From NCBI GenBank assembly GCA_937927235.1, contig CALBCM010000042.1, forward strand, positions 92,162 through 156,161: a stretch of 64,000 bases of DNA, given 5' to 3'. The DNA comes from an uncultured Johnsonella sp. GTDB lineage: Bacteria > Bacillota > Clostridia > Lachnospirales > Lachnospiraceae. The position numbers were made by a program, and so were the translations under genes. A model generated the notes under the pieces. The model was not told the DNA's origin and did not search any database. It saw only the letters and a list, made by a program, of their open reading frames with translations. Of the stretch, positions 1 to 10,093 are shown in pieces (positions within the stretch are counted from its first letter, which is position 1; every line of letters starts with the position of its first letter).

Positions 1-3000
1 GCTCATCCAGAATTTTTTGAGAGGCTATAAATCTGCCCTCACCATGTGAGGAGGGTATAGCGTAGGTTTCACCTAAGCCGGCATTAATAAGCCAGGGAGA
101 TTTATTGCTGAGCACCTTTGTATATGAAGTCTTTGCCACATGCCTGCCTATACCGTTGCCTGCAAGAGTCACGGAAGCTTCATTCTGTGCCACTATATTC
201 CCATAGGGCAAAAGCCCTGTTTTTACAAGTGTTTGAAAGCCGTTGCAGATTCCAAGTATCAGCCCGTCTCTTTCATTTATAAGCTTATATACCTCCTCTT
301 TAATAAGCTCATTTCTAAATACCGCAGCGAAATACTTTGCCGAGCCGTCAGGCTCATCTCCGGCAGAAAAGCCTCCGGGTATCATAATAATCTGTGAATT
401 GGCAATCTCATTTTTAAACCTCTGTATAGACTCCGCTATAGCTAAGCTGCTTAAGTTTCTAAATACTGCCTGACTCACCTCGGCTCCTGCCTTTGCAAAT
501 GCTCTTTCAGAGTCATATTCACTGTTTGTTCCGGGCATTACAGGTATAAAGACTCTGGGAACAGCCTTTTTATGCTTACATACATAAATATTCTTACTCT
601 TATATAATTTAATGGTGCTTTCTGATTCGCTTAAAGTATTATCCGTTTTTGCTGCGGATACAGTTTCAATTACAGGGCTGATGTCTTCACTTGCATAAAC
701 CCCTCTTAATCTTTCATACCATACCTTTAAAGCTTCATCAAGCCTAAGAGTTAAGCTGCGGTATTCTATATAAGCCCTGTCAAGCACCTCTCCTATTACA
801 GTATATTCAAATGAGAGCCTGCCCACATTTTCAGGCTTTACCTCCGCCAATATATTTCCCCAAGCAGGTGCAAAGATTTCTCTGCTGTCAAGATTATGCT
901 CAAGTCTTGCTCCAAGCAGGTTGCCGAATGCCATCTTGGATACCGCCTCTGCAATGCCGAATCTTGAAAGAGCAAATGCGGATTCTATATGTGAAGCTTT
1001 TACTTCCTTATAGAAAGCTTCATATTTTGAGCATACCTCTTTATACACAGGCAGCTCATACTCATCCTTTGAAATTCTTATAAGCACCAGCTTGTTTCCG
1101 GAAGCTTTAAATTCAGGGCTTAAGCTGTGCTTTACATCTCCCAGTGCAACCGCAAAGGATACAAGCGTCGGAGGCACTTCCATATCATTAAAGCTTCCCG
1201 ACATGGAGTCCTTTCCCCCTACTGAAGCAAGCCCTGTGCCAAGCTGAGCGGCGTAGGCACCTAAAAGTGCCGCAAAGGGCTGTCCCCATGAATATGGGTC
1301 TTCACTCATGCGCTTAAAATATTCCTGAAAGGTGAAATGTATTTTCTTATAATCTCCTCCGGTACAAGCAATTCTTGCCATTGATTCTATCACGGCATAA
1401 ACTCCTCCGTGATAGGGGCTCCAGGAGGACAGATACGGGTCAAATCCGTAGCTCATAATAGTTACAGCCTCGGTTTCACCCTGAATCAGCGGTATTTTTG
1501 CAGTCATAGCCTGGATTTCACTAAGCTGATAGCGGCCTCCAAAGGGCATATTTACTGTTGCGGCACCCACCGAGGCATCAAACATCTCAACAAGCCCCTT
1601 CTGTGAGCATACGTTTAAATCAGCCAGCATCTCAAGCCATAAATTTTTAAGCTTTAAGCTATCCTCTTCAGTATTACTCAGCTTAATTTTTAAAGACTCC
1701 AAGCCGCCTTCGCTTAGATAAAAAGCCCTGTTAAAGGGACTCTCAGCTCTGTCAGGAGCTGCAACTCTGGCTTTCGCACTCTGGCTTGCACCGTTTGTAT
1801 CAAGAAAAGCTCGGCTTATATCAACAATTTTCTTTCCTCTCCACAGCATTATAAGTCTTGGCTCAGCTTTCACCTCAGCCACCTTAACCGCCTCAAGATT
1901 TTCTTCTGCCGCATAATTAAGAAAGGCTTCAAGATTTTCCTTGGCTATAACCACCGCCATTCTTTCCTGAGATTCTGAGATTGCAAGCTCGGTACCGTCA
2001 AGCCCCGCATATTTTTTCGGGACCTTATCAAGCTCTATAACCAGACCGTCTGCAAGCTCTCCTATAGCTACACATACGCCGCCTGCCCCGAAGTCATTGC
2101 ATTTTTTAATCATTCTGCTGACTTCGCTGCGTCTGAACAGCCTTTGCAGCTTTCTCTCTTCAGGCGGGTTGCCTTTTTGCACCTGGGCTCCGCAGGTTGA
2201 CATTGAATCTTCCTTATGAGCCTTTGAAGAGCCTGTAGCCCCCCCTATACCGTCACGCCCTGTCCTGCCTCCAAGCAGCAGCACCACATCATCAGGCTGC
2301 GGTCTTTGCCTGACTACATTGGATCTTTTTGCAGCACCAAGCACCGCACCTATTTCCATACGTTTTGCGGCGTAGCCCTTGTGATAGATTTCCTTTACAT
2401 AGCCTGTAGCCAAGCCTATTTGATTGCCGTACGAGGAATAGCCGTGTGCAGCCTCGGTGACAATCTTTCTTTGAGGAAGCCTGCCCGGCAAGGTTGTGCT
2501 TAAGGGAAGCGTAGGGTCGGCAGCCCCGCTTACCCTCATAGCCTGATAAACATAGGTCCTGCCTGAGAGCGGGTCTCTTATAGCTCCGCCAAGGCAGGTT
2601 GCCGCTCCTCCAAAGGGCTCTATTTCGGTGGGATGATTATGGGTTTCATTTTTAAAATTAATAAGCCATTCCTCGTCCTTACCATCTACCTTAATCACCG
2701 CAGTTATAGAGCAGGCATTAATTTCATCACTTTCTTCAAGGTCTGTCAGCCTGCCCTCAGCTTTTAATTTTCTCATTGCGGCAAGTGCAAGGTCCATAAG
2801 GCAGATGCTGCCTTTCCTGTCAAGCTGCTCTCTATTGCTTAAATATTCATTATAGGTAGCCTTAAATGCTTCGCTGTAATCGCCCTCGTCTATCTCAATA
2901 TCATTTAATTCAGTTAAAAAGGTAGTATGGCGGCAGTGGTCCGACCAGTAAGTATCCAGTACTTTTATTTCAGTGATTGTAGGCTTTCTGTTTTCAGCCT

Positions 3001-3598
3001 TAAAATATTCCCTGATGCATTTAAAATCTTCAAAGGTCATTGCAAGTGAAAGTGAATTGTAGAGGGCAGTTGAGTCCTCAGCTGCAGCTATGTCCACAAA
3101 TTCAACATCTGACGGAATGCCGAGCTCCTGTTTAAGAGTTTCCGGCAAGGCTTCCTGCGCCTCCTGCGAGTCGACAGGATTTATAATGTATTCTTTTATC
3201 TTTTCAAGAGCCTCCGCGCTTATACTGCCTGAAATAACATAGGTAAGAGCAGTTTTTATCACCGCTTCTTCTTTGTCATTGATAAGCTTAAGACACTGTA
3301 TGGCAGAGTCTGCCCTCTGGTCAAACTGCCCGGCAAGATATTCAGATGAAAAATATACTTCATTTTCATAATGCGGGAACTCCATTTCATAATAATTATC
3401 AAGCGGAGGTTCACAAAATACGGTATTAAGTGCTTCCTTATAAGTTTGAGCCGCTATATTTTCTATATCATATCTTGACAGGATCCTGATATTTTCTATA
3501 GCTTCTATACATAAATTCTGTTTTAATTCGTCCTTAAGATGTCTTGCTTTTACGGCATATTCAGGCTTCTTTTCCACATAAACTCTCTTTATTGACAT
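1..3598 (-). CDS. purL: Phosphoribosylformylglycinamidine synthase, long single-chain form (3' end cut by window edge)
   Basis: Catalyses the glutamine-dependent conversion of FGAR to FGAM in purine synthesis. About 1199 codons are visible, close to the roughly 1250 of the long Clostridia-type enzyme. In order: N-terminal segment, synthetase half with SDHCRHTTF and HNHPTEIEPFGG, the glycine-rich GGRTGRDGIGGATGS, a second synthetase half with SVGGKDSMSGSF, and a C-terminal glutamine amidotransferase domain with the nucleophile region GICNGFQ and a later SSHGEGRF histidine. The last residues of the glutaminase domain lie beyond position 1. The ATG at 3598 has a GGAGG site seven bases upstream. 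No other pur genes are in the window, so its operon context downstream is unseen. Confidence 0.96.
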   Translation of the reverse strand, partial: MSIKRVYVEKKPEYAVKARHLKDELKQNLCIEAIENIRILSRYDIENIAAQTYKEALNTVFCEPPLDNYYEMEFPHYENEVYFSSEYLAGQFDQRADSAIQCLKLINDKEEAVIKTALTYVISGSISAEALEKIKEYIINPVDSQEAQEALPETLKQELGIPSDVEFVDIAAAEDSTALYNSLSLAMTFEDFKCIREYFKAENRKPTITEIKVLDTYWSDHCRHTTFLTELNDIEIDEGDYSEAFKATYNEYLSNREQLDRKGSICLMDLALAAMRKLKAEGRLTDLEESDEINACSITAVIKVDGKDEEWLINFKNETHNHPTEIEPFGGAATCLGGAIRDPLSGRTYVYQAMRVSGAADPTLPLSTTLPGRLPQRKIVTEAAHGYSSYGNQIGLATGYVKEIYHKGYAAKRMEIGAVLGAAKRSNVVRQRPQPDDVVLLLGGRTGRDGIGGATGSSKAHKEDSMSTCGAQVQKGNPPEERKLQRLFRRSEVSRMIKKCNDFGAGGVCVAIGELADGLVIELDKVPKKYAGLDGTELAISESQERMAVVIAKENLEAFLNYAAEENLEAVKVAEVKAEPRLIMLWRGKKIVDISRAFLDTNGASQSAKARVAAPDRAESPFNRAFYLSEGGLESLKIKLSNTEEDSLKLKNLWLEMLADLNVCSQKGLVEMFDASVGAATVNMPFGGRYQLSEIQAMTAKIPLIQGETEAVTIMSYGFDPYLSSWSPYHGGVYAVIESMARIACTGGDYKKIHFTFQEYFKRMSEDPYSWGQPFAALLGAYAAQLGTGLASVGGKDSMSGSFNDMEVPPTLVSFAVALGDVKHSLSPEFKASGNKLVLIRISKDEYELPVYKEVCSKYEAFYKEVKASHIESAFALSRFGIAEAVSKMAFGNLLGARLEHNLDSREIFAPAWGNILAEVKPENVGRLSFEYTVIGEVLDRAYIEYRSLTLRLDEALKVWYERLRGVYASEDISPVIETVSAAKTDNTLSESESTIKLYKSKNIYVCKHKKAVPRVFIPVMPGTNSEYDSERAFAKAGAEVSQAVFRNLSSLAIAESIQRFKNEIANSQIIMIPGGFSAGDEPDGSAKYFAAVFRNELIKEEVYKLINERDGLILGICNGFQTLVKTGLLPYGNIVAQNEASVTLAGNGIGRHVAKTSYTKVLSNKSPWLINAGLGETYAIPSSHGEGRFIASQKILDE

Positions 3599-3730
3599 AA
3601 TTTCCTCCAGATATTATAATCTGCACCCCCTTAATGCTTTGTAAAACAAAGGCTGTGCAATACTTCGATACAGTATAAACTAAATTAATCTATTTGCATA
3701 GCTATTATTAACAGGTTTATAGTAAAATAC

Positions 3731-3776
3731 GGAGGCTGCCGCCTTATAATTTTTAAGCTCTAAAGCAGCAGCCTCC
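3731..3776 (-). terminator. Rho-independent terminator after the foldase lipoprotein gene
   Basis: A 12-bp stem (3731-3742 with 3765-3776, one G-U pair) follows the minus-strand stop at 3791 and leads into a T-rich stretch. It separates the foldase gene from purL. Confidence 0.75.
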
Positions 3777-3790
3777 GGGTTTGCACAATA

Positions 3791-4795
3791 TTATTTTAAA
3801 AGTTTAAATTCCTTATTATAAGCCGCAAAAAAATCCGCTCCCTCAAATGTAGTTTGTTCATCCTGTACAAATTTATTCCATTCTTCCGAATTAAGAGCTA
3901 TATTGCTGCTTTCCATATATTCATCATAAATCTTATTCAGTGCCTCATCTCTGCGGCTTTTTTCCATAGCCTCTTTTCTTTCAGCGGTGGCAGCCTCATC
4001 ATAGCCGAGGATACATTTATATATATAATATTTCCCCTCAGCTTCTATAATGCCGCTTATCTCCGAATCTGAAAGCAGTGACACCTGCTTGTCGGCTTCT
4101 TTGGGCAGATCATCATGGCTTGCCTTAATTTTTATCTCAGCTTCCGTTGAAGCTTTCCTTGCAATTGAAGCGAAGTCCGCCCCCTCAGCAGTAACTTCAG
4201 CCAGCACGCTCTCCGCTTTTTCCCTGTCATTAAGCACTATGTATTCCAAATCCATAATTCTTGCTTCATTTTCACTGACCTCCAGCTCCTTGCTCATAAT
4301 CACAGCTTTGCTTAATTTATTTGCAAGTGCGTAATCCTTGAACATCATATTTACTTCATCAAAAGTAATATCCTTAAGCTTAGTATCGGATTTTGCAGCC
4401 TCAGCCAAATATTCGTTTGAAAGCTTTAAGACAGCCTCATTTTCTTTATCTGTAAGAATCAGCCCTCTTGACTGTGCCGACATGCTCATAACATAGAGTC
4501 TTATAAAAAACTCTTTCATCTGCGCCTCAAAGACTTCGTCATAGGTATGCCCTTCCTTATCCATACTGCTGCTCCAGATTTCCTCAGTATATGCTTTATT
4601 TACCGCATTCCTCTGTGAAGTGCTTATCATAAGCATCTGCTTTTCCGTATAAGGAATAGTAACCACAGTTTTTGCGATTGTTCCTTCATTTGCTTCTTTT
4701 TTTTGACTGCATGACATCACACAGCCCATGCATACAAACATCATAACAATATACATCAAATAACTACTCTTATCAATTCTACTTACAGATTTCAT
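3791..4795 (-). CDS. Parvulin-type peptidyl-prolyl isomerase lipoprotein (SurA/PrsA-like)
   Basis: 334 residues. The N-terminus is a short hydrophobic segment ending at a cysteine (VMSC, C29), so this is probably a membrane-anchored lipoprotein facing outside. Residues about 60-170 form an alpha-helical SurA-N-like region. Residues about 175-275 resemble a PpiC rotamase domain (MDLEYIVLNDREKAESVL, then ADFASIARKAST). The typical PrsA catalytic motifs are poorly conserved, so it may act as a chaperone more than an isomerase. It is followed by its own terminator. The family call is an inference from the overall pattern. Confidence 0.7.
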   Translation of the reverse strand: MKSVSRIDKSSYLMYIVMMFVCMGCVMSCSQKKEANEGTIAKTVVTIPYTEKQMLMISTSQRNAVNKAYTEEIWSSSMDKEGHTYDEVFEAQMKEFFIRLYVMSMSAQSRGLILTDKENEAVLKLSNEYLAEAAKSDTKLKDITFDEVNMMFKDYALANKLSKAVIMSKELEVSENEARIMDLEYIVLNDREKAESVLAEVTAEGADFASIARKASTEAEIKIKASHDDLPKEADKQVSLLSDSEISGIIEAEGKYYIYKCILGYDEAATAERKEAMEKSRRDEALNKIYDEYMESSNIALNSEEWNKFVQDEQTTFEGADFFAAYNKEFKLLK

Positions 4796-4993
4796 CTATC
4801 CGTACTTCCCTTTTAAATATTTGTATTCTGAACAAGTCTAAAATAAAACAATACACCAAATAAAGATAAATATTAAAAACTGAGTTTAAAAAGAATCAGA
4901 ACAGAAAACTATACCAGTATATAAACAAGGGACAAGCTTCAAAAGACAAGCCCAAAAAGACCAAGTCGAAAAACTCAGCCAATAATTCAAAGT

Positions 4994-5782
4994 CTATATA
5001 GTTAATAATTTAAGTATTTTTAATACGCCATCGGCTGTATTTTTATCCGCCATAAACCTTGCAGTTTGTTTAGCAGCTTTAACAGCATTTTCAACCGAAT
5101 AAGAATAATAAGAAGCTTTAAACATCTCTATATCATTATCCTGATCTCCAAAAGTCATAGTTTCATCATCACTGATGCCGAGGGCTTCCTGTATAGTTTT
5201 TATTCCCATACCCTTGCTGACTCCCAAAGGCATGCAATCAAGCCACATTTTACCCGAGTACCTTATTGAAAGCCTTTCTCCAAACCTGTCTATAATATAA
5301 GAAGCCTCTTTGCTTATAGAATCAGCCGCATAAGCGGAAATCTTTACAAAGCTCTCGTCAACCTCAGTGAGATTATCAACAATTTTAATTGAAGCCTTAT
5401 AACCTTCACTTACCCATTTCAAAAAATCCTTATCTTTCGTATCAGTATAATAAATATCCTTCCCCGAAGCTATAACTATCAATTTCGGATTTTCTTTTAT
5501 CGCATCTATAAGTTCATTGCTTATATTTTTTTCAAGTGTATATAAAAAAAGATTTCTCCCTTTCATGCCTATATATGCGCCATTATCCGATATATAAAAT
5601 ATCTTCTCACATACAGGCTTAAAGAGATTCTCTATGCTGTTCCAATTTCTTCCGCTTGCAACTGCAAACTGTATTCCTTTTTCTCTTAATTTAAGAATAA
5701 TATCATAAATCTCAGTATTTATAACCGTAGTTCCGTCTTCTACTAAAGTTCCGTCTATATCTGTAGCAATAAGCCTGATCAT
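4994..5782 (-). CDS. Cof-type HAD-superfamily phosphatase
   Basis: 262 residues, the normal size for the Cof/YidA group of sugar-phosphate or flavin phosphatases. Motif I is DIDGTLV at residues 8-14, with the nucleophile Asp and the acid/base Asp two residues later. Motif II is the SGR region (VASGRN). Motif IV is GDQDNDIEMF near residue 217, the usual GD-x(3)-ND. A C2-type cap lies between. The substrate cannot be predicted. The 4796-4993 gap upstream of the next gene shows no clear terminator or operator. Confidence 0.88.
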   Translation of the reverse strand: MIRLIATDIDGTLVEDGTTVINTEIYDIILKLREKGIQFAVASGRNWNSIENLFKPVCEKIFYISDNGAYIGMKGRNLFLYTLEKNISNELIDAIKENPKLIVIASGKDIYYTDTKDKDFLKWVSEGYKASIKIVDNLTEVDESFVKISAYAADSISKEASYIIDRFGERLSIRYSGKMWLDCMPLGVSKGMGIKTIQEALGISDDETMTFGDQDNDIEMFKASYYSYSVENAVKAAKQTARFMADKNTADGVLKILKLLTI

Positions 5783-5899
5783 TTACATCCCGCTTTCTAT
5801 AATACCTTAAACAATACCTTGTAATTTGCTGATAAATCCAGGCAAAGTAAAACTAAAAACCATCTTGCCGCTCATTTTAATTTTGAGCTCTATTATAAA

Positions 5900-6364
5900 C
5901 TACATAAATCTGTTCATAAGCACTGAAATAAATATACCTAAAATTGCTCCCATAAGTACCTGGAGCGGAGTATGCCCTACAAATTCTTTAAGTTTTTCAT
6001 CAAAATCAAAAGTTTTTCCATCTTCTTTCACCACCATGCTTTCCTTTATAAGGTTCAGCACCTTTGCCTGTTTTCCGGTTTCACGCCTGACACCCATAGC
6101 ATCATACATTACAATAATTGCAAGGATTGCACTTATGGCAAACTCAAAGGATGACAGACCGAACCTATATACACAGGTACTTGTCAGCGCACATACAGTA
6201 GCGCTGTGTGAGCTTGGCATGCCTCCGCTTCCCCAAAGCCTTTCAGCATTAAATCCCTTGCTGTAGTGAATATCTATAAGCGTTTTTAAAAGCTGAGCTG
6301 CAAACCAGCTTGCTGCTGAAATCATAAATATACGATTTGACATAAGTTGTCTTAGTATAGTCAT
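5900..6364 (-). CDS. DUF212 / divergent PAP2-family membrane protein (YuiD-like)
   Basis: 154 residues from the ATG at 6364; a GTG three codons upstream sits almost on the Shine-Dalgarno site and is less likely. The family signature GGMPSSHSATV lies near residue 48 and YDAMGVRRETGKQA near residue 90. These correspond to the acid-phosphatase-like motifs of divergent PAP2 proteins. Four hydrophobic segments suggest an integral membrane protein. B. subtilis YuiD belongs here; its substrate is not established. It lies 15-25 bases downstream of the HD-domain gene and probably shares its transcript. Confidence 0.85.
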   Translation of the reverse strand: MTILRQLMSNRIFMISAASWFAAQLLKTLIDIHYSKGFNAERLWGSGGMPSSHSATVCALTSTCVYRFGLSSFEFAISAILAIIVMYDAMGVRRETGKQAKVLNLIKESMVVKEDGKTFDFDEKLKEFVGHTPLQVLMGAILGIFISVLMNRFM

Positions 6365-6387
6365 AAAATACACATCTCCTTACAGGT

Positions 6388-6906
6388 TTAAGTCCTTGCA
6401 GCAGACGCAAATCTGCTGCCGATTTTTTTTAACAGCTTATTTTTTATTCCTGTAGAGGCTTCCCTAACTGTGCATACCTTGTCAGCATACAAAAGCACCA
6501 AGCCCTCCAAGCTCCTTGGCGGGATTATAGTAAGAGGCCACATGTGCCTCAATATCATATTCTGTTCTTTCTTATTTATCTTAAAATATTTCACAGCGTT
6601 TTCCATAGCCTTTCTTGGATGTGTAATGCCGTGAAACCTATCTCCTGTTTCCTCAAAATGCCTGTGCCAGTCATAAAGAAAAAAATCATGAAGAAGTGCT
6701 GCTCTTGCAGCACTCCTGTAATCAAGCCTATGTTTTTTGCATATCCTATAGGTCATATATGACACATCAACACAGTGTTCAAGGCATGTAGTGGTGCCGT
6801 GCATTATAAACTCATTCATTTTTTTAAAATGCACTGAGCTTATTATATCCGACACTGCCTCTATATACAATATATCATTTTTAATTTCATTAAATATTTT
6901 TTTCAT
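6388..6906 (-). CDS. HD-domain phosphohydrolase-like protein
   Basis: 172 residues. Metal-binding HD signature: His in EHCVDVSY (about residue 44) and HD in ALLHDFFLYDWH (about residues 73-74), with later HITHPRKA and RHMWP histidines. This pattern is typical of small HD proteins acting on phosphorylated nucleotides or similar compounds; the substrate is unknown. The start lacks an obvious ribosome-binding site. It lies 30 bases after glgA on the same strand, so co-transcription with glycogen synthase is likely. Confidence 0.75.
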   Translation of the reverse strand: MKKIFNEIKNDILYIEAVSDIISSVHFKKMNEFIMHGTTTCLEHCVDVSYMTYRICKKHRLDYRSAARAALLHDFFLYDWHRHFEETGDRFHGITHPRKAMENAVKYFKINKKEQNMILRHMWPLTIIPPRSLEGLVLLYADKVCTVREASTGIKNKLLKKIGSRFASAART

Positions 6907-6936
6907 AAGATTCTATTATAAGACAGAAAGCCTGCT

Positions 6937-8382
6937 TTAATATCCTATCAGCCAGTCATAAAGCTCCTGATATTCAAGTGCCGAGCTGTGCCAGGAAAAA
7001 TCCTTTACCATCCCTCTGTCTATAATTTTATTCCATTCCCTTTTTTTATTGTAATAAATACTCTTTGCATGATTTATTTTTGCCAGCATCTCATGTGCAT
7101 TATAGTTTGAAAAGGTAAAGCCTGTACCTGAGTTTTCAAACTCATTATAGGGCTCGACCGTGTCCTTAAGTCCTCCGGTTTCTCTCACTACAGGCACCGT
7201 ACCATATCTTAAAGAGATGAGCTGACTTAATCCGCAGGGCTCAAAAAGTGAGGGCATTAAAAAAGCATCACAGGCGGCATAGATTTTATGTGACATAGCC
7301 TCAGAATAATAAATCTGTGCAGATACCCTGTCTGCGTACTTCCAGTCATAATGCCGGAAAGTATTTTCATAGACTTCGTCACCGGTACCAAGTACCACAA
7401 GCTGTGTATCCCAGGCACATATTTCATCCATCACGCAGCTTATAAGGTCAAGACCCTTTTGTGCGGTAAGCCTTGAAACTATGCCGAGCATGAACCTGTC
7501 TTTATTAACTTCAAGACCAAGCTCCTTTTGCAGCTCGACCTTATTTTTATATTTTTCCACCCTGAAGCTTTTCTTGGTATACTTTGTATTAATATAAATA
7601 TCAGTTTCAGGATTATATTCGTCATAGTCTATCCCGTTTACTATCCCTCTCAGGCTCTGGCTTCTCGCACGCATAAGCCCGTCAAGCCCTTCTCCGTAAA
7701 AGGGCATCTGGATTTCCTGAGCATAGGTCTTGCTTACGGTAGTAATCGCATCCGCATACACTATACCTCCCTTAAGAAGATTTCCGTCCTTATAGGCTTC
7801 AAGCTTGTCAGGGCTGAAATAGTAATCCGCCAGTCCCGAAAATCTCTGTATAGTCTTTACATCCCATACTCCCTGAAACTTAAGATTATGTATAGTAAAA
7901 ACTGATTTTATATTATTAAAAAAATCTCCACCTCTGAATCTGTCCTTCAGATACACCGGAATAAGCCCGGTCTGCCAGTCATGACAGTGAACTATATCAG
8001 GCTTAAAGCCTATAATCGGAAGGGAGGAAAGTGCCGCCTGCGAAAAAAATGAAAATTTTTCAAGGTCGAAAAGCCAGTCACCATAAGGCTTCATACCCGA
8101 AAAATAAGATTCATTATCTATAAAATAAAAAGTAATACCCTCAACAAGGGTCTTTAATATACCTACATACCTTCCCTGTCCAAGATAATCCATATAGAAA
8201 TGACTTACATATTCCAGTCTGTCCCTCATTTCCTGCGGTATACAGGTGTATTTGGGAATTATTACACGACAGTCAAAATAATTTCTGTCAAAGCATTTAG
8301 GAAGCGAGCCGACAACGTCTGCAAGCCCTCCTGTCTTTATAAACGGAACTGATTCGGAAGCAATAAACAATATATTTTTCAT
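6937..8382 (-). CDS. glgA: Glycogen synthase (ADP-glucose type)
   Basis: 481 residues, matching the usual length of about 477. It transfers glucose from ADP-glucose to the end of a growing alpha-1,4-glucan. The N-terminal KTGGLADVVG (residues 16-25) is the ADP-glucose-binding motif, and the C-terminal PSLFEPCGLSQLISLRYGT plus RETGGL is the GT-B fold catalytic and nucleotide site with the Glu of EPCGL. No other glg genes are adjacent, so the gene stands apart from a glycogen operon. It has no visible Shine-Dalgarno site; AAATAAG precedes the ATG. Confidence 0.96.
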   Translation of the reverse strand: MKNILFIASESVPFIKTGGLADVVGSLPKCFDRNYFDCRVIIPKYTCIPQEMRDRLEYVSHFYMDYLGQGRYVGILKTLVEGITFYFIDNESYFSGMKPYGDWLFDLEKFSFFSQAALSSLPIIGFKPDIVHCHDWQTGLIPVYLKDRFRGGDFFNNIKSVFTIHNLKFQGVWDVKTIQRFSGLADYYFSPDKLEAYKDGNLLKGGIVYADAITTVSKTYAQEIQMPFYGEGLDGLMRARSQSLRGIVNGIDYDEYNPETDIYINTKYTKKSFRVEKYKNKVELQKELGLEVNKDRFMLGIVSRLTAQKGLDLISCVMDEICAWDTQLVVLGTGDEVYENTFRHYDWKYADRVSAQIYYSEAMSHKIYAACDAFLMPSLFEPCGLSQLISLRYGTVPVVRETGGLKDTVEPYNEFENSGTGFTFSNYNAHEMLAKINHAKSIYYNKKREWNKIIDRGMVKDFSWHSSALEYQELYDWLIGY

Positions 8383-8406
8383 CTTATTTTAATTTATTTT
8401 ATCCTT

Positions 8407-10068
8407 TCAATTATTTTTAAATTTATCAGCAAGCAGCTTCATCTCTCTTGCAGTATCATATACGGCTTCAGTAATTTCACTTCCGCCTAAAAGTCTTGCA
8501 AGCTCTTTTACTACACTCTCATCTTTTATATATTCTATCTCGGTTTCGGTAGAGCTGCCGTCGGTATGTTTAGCGATGAGATAATTGTGGTCTGCCATAG
8601 CTGCTATCTGAGGCAGATGACTTATACATATCACTTGATGTCTGCTGCCTATTACATAAAGTTTCTCAGAAACCCTCTGAGCAGTCCTGCCGCTTATCCC
8701 GGCATCAACCTCATCAAATATCAAGGTATCAACCTCATCGTTTCTGGCAAGTGTAGTCTTTATTGCAAGCATAATTCTTGACAGCTCTCCTCCGCTTGCA
8801 ACTTCGCTTAAAGGCTTTTTAGGCTGACCCGGATTAGTGCTGAGCATAAACTCGACTCTGTCATTGCCGGTTTTAGTGTATTCATTCAGCTTGTCAAAAT
8901 ATATTTCAAACTCAACTCCGAGAAAATTAAGCTCCTCAAGTTCTTTTATAATATTTTTGCAAAGCGTAAGTGAGGCTGTTTTTCTTTGCCGACTAAGCTG
9001 TGTACATACCCTGTCAAGCTTCTGCCTCAACTCTTTTTTTTCTTCTGTAAGCTTTTTACCTTGTATTTCAAAATTTTCCAAAAATTCAAGTCTTTGTTTT
9101 TTTTCTTCAAGAATTTTAAATATTTCTTCAATATCTTCTGAATATCTGCTTTGAAGCTGCCTTATTAAATCAAGTCTTTTTTCGAGGTGCTCAAGCTCTG
9201 CACTGTCATATTCAAAATCGGATATATATGAATTCAGTGAGCCTGAAGCCTCAGACATTATAATCTCAGCCTCATTCAGCTGAGATTCTATATCAGTCAG
9301 TGAAGCATCGTATAAAGCCGCAGCTTTAAGACTTGATACAGCCTGCGAAAGTTCATTTTCTTCAAGAATAAGAGCGGCTTTATTTAATTCCTCCATTATT
9401 TTTGAAGCATTTTTTAATTTTTTTATCTGCTGTATTAATTCTTCTTCCTCTCCCTGCCTTAATCCGGCGCTTTCTATTTCATTAATTTCATATTTTAAAA
9501 TTTCAATTTCTCTAAGCCTTAAAGCAGTATTCGGGACATCCAAAAGCCGAGAGCTTATTTCATTATATTTTTGAAGCAGCGACTTAAGCAGCTCTTTAAG
9601 CGGCTTGGTTTCATTTTTTGCGTACAAATCTATAAGCTCAAGCTGATACTGGCTTCCCATCAGGCTTCTATGCTCATTCTGGCTGTGCATATCAATTAAA
9701 AGTCCCATAAGCTTCTTTAATTTATTCGCTGATACAGCCTCGTCATTTACCCGCATCACGGATTTCGACTCACTTATTTTTCTCGTTATTATCAGCAGTC
9801 CTTCATCTCCCACTTCTATGTCAATAGCCCTTATTTTTTTGATTTTTTCTTCATCATCTACTGAAAATAAAAGCTCAATATAGGCATAATCGGCTCCGCG
9901 CCTTATAAAGTCTTTTCCCGCTTTTGCTCCCAGTGCTAGGTTAATAGAATCAATAAGTATAGATTTCCCCGCTCCGGTTTCTCCGCTGAGCACTGTAAGT
10001 CCTGTATAAAATTCCAAATCTGCCCTGCTTATAAGCGCAAGATTTCTTATATGCAGCTCAAGCAGCAT
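8407..10068 (-). CDS. recN: DNA repair protein RecN (SMC-like ATPase)
   Basis: 553 residues, full length. Walker A is SGETGAGKSILIDS at about residues 29-42. The ABC-type signature SGGELSRIMLA and Walker B TLIFDEVDAGISG lie in the C-terminal half, with a long coiled coil rich in Glu, Leu and Lys between them (residues about 150-360). RecN tethers DNA ends during double-strand break repair. It ends the nusB-ispA-dxs-tlyA-nadK-argR-recN run, starting 25 bases after argR with AGGTG ahead of its ATG. Confidence 0.96.
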   Translation of the reverse strand: MLLELHIRNLALISRADLEFYTGLTVLSGETGAGKSILIDSINLALGAKAGKDFIRRGADYAYIELLFSVDDEEKIKKIRAIDIEVGDEGLLIITRKISESKSVMRVNDEAVSANKLKKLMGLLIDMHSQNEHRSLMGSQYQLELIDLYAKNETKPLKELLKSLLQKYNEISSRLLDVPNTALRLREIEILKYEINEIESAGLRQGEEEELIQQIKKLKNASKIMEELNKAALILEENELSQAVSSLKAAALYDASLTDIESQLNEAEIIMSEASGSLNSYISDFEYDSAELEHLEKRLDLIRQLQSRYSEDIEEIFKILEEKKQRLEFLENFEIQGKKLTEEKKELRQKLDRVCTQLSRQRKTASLTLCKNIIKELEELNFLGVEFEIYFDKLNEYTKTGNDRVEFMLSTNPGQPKKPLSEVASGGELSRIMLAIKTTLARNDEVDTLIFDEVDAGISGRTAQRVSEKLYVIGSRHQVICISHLPQIAAMADHNYLIAKHTDGSSTETEIEYIKDESVVKELARLLGGSEITEAVYDTAREMKLLADKFKNN

Positions 10069-10093
10069 TTAATCACCTGCCTTGTATATTATA

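Noticed and set aside
5826..6266. 146-residue plus-strand frame
   Set aside because: Antisense to the DUF212 gene and without recognisable domains or ribosome site.
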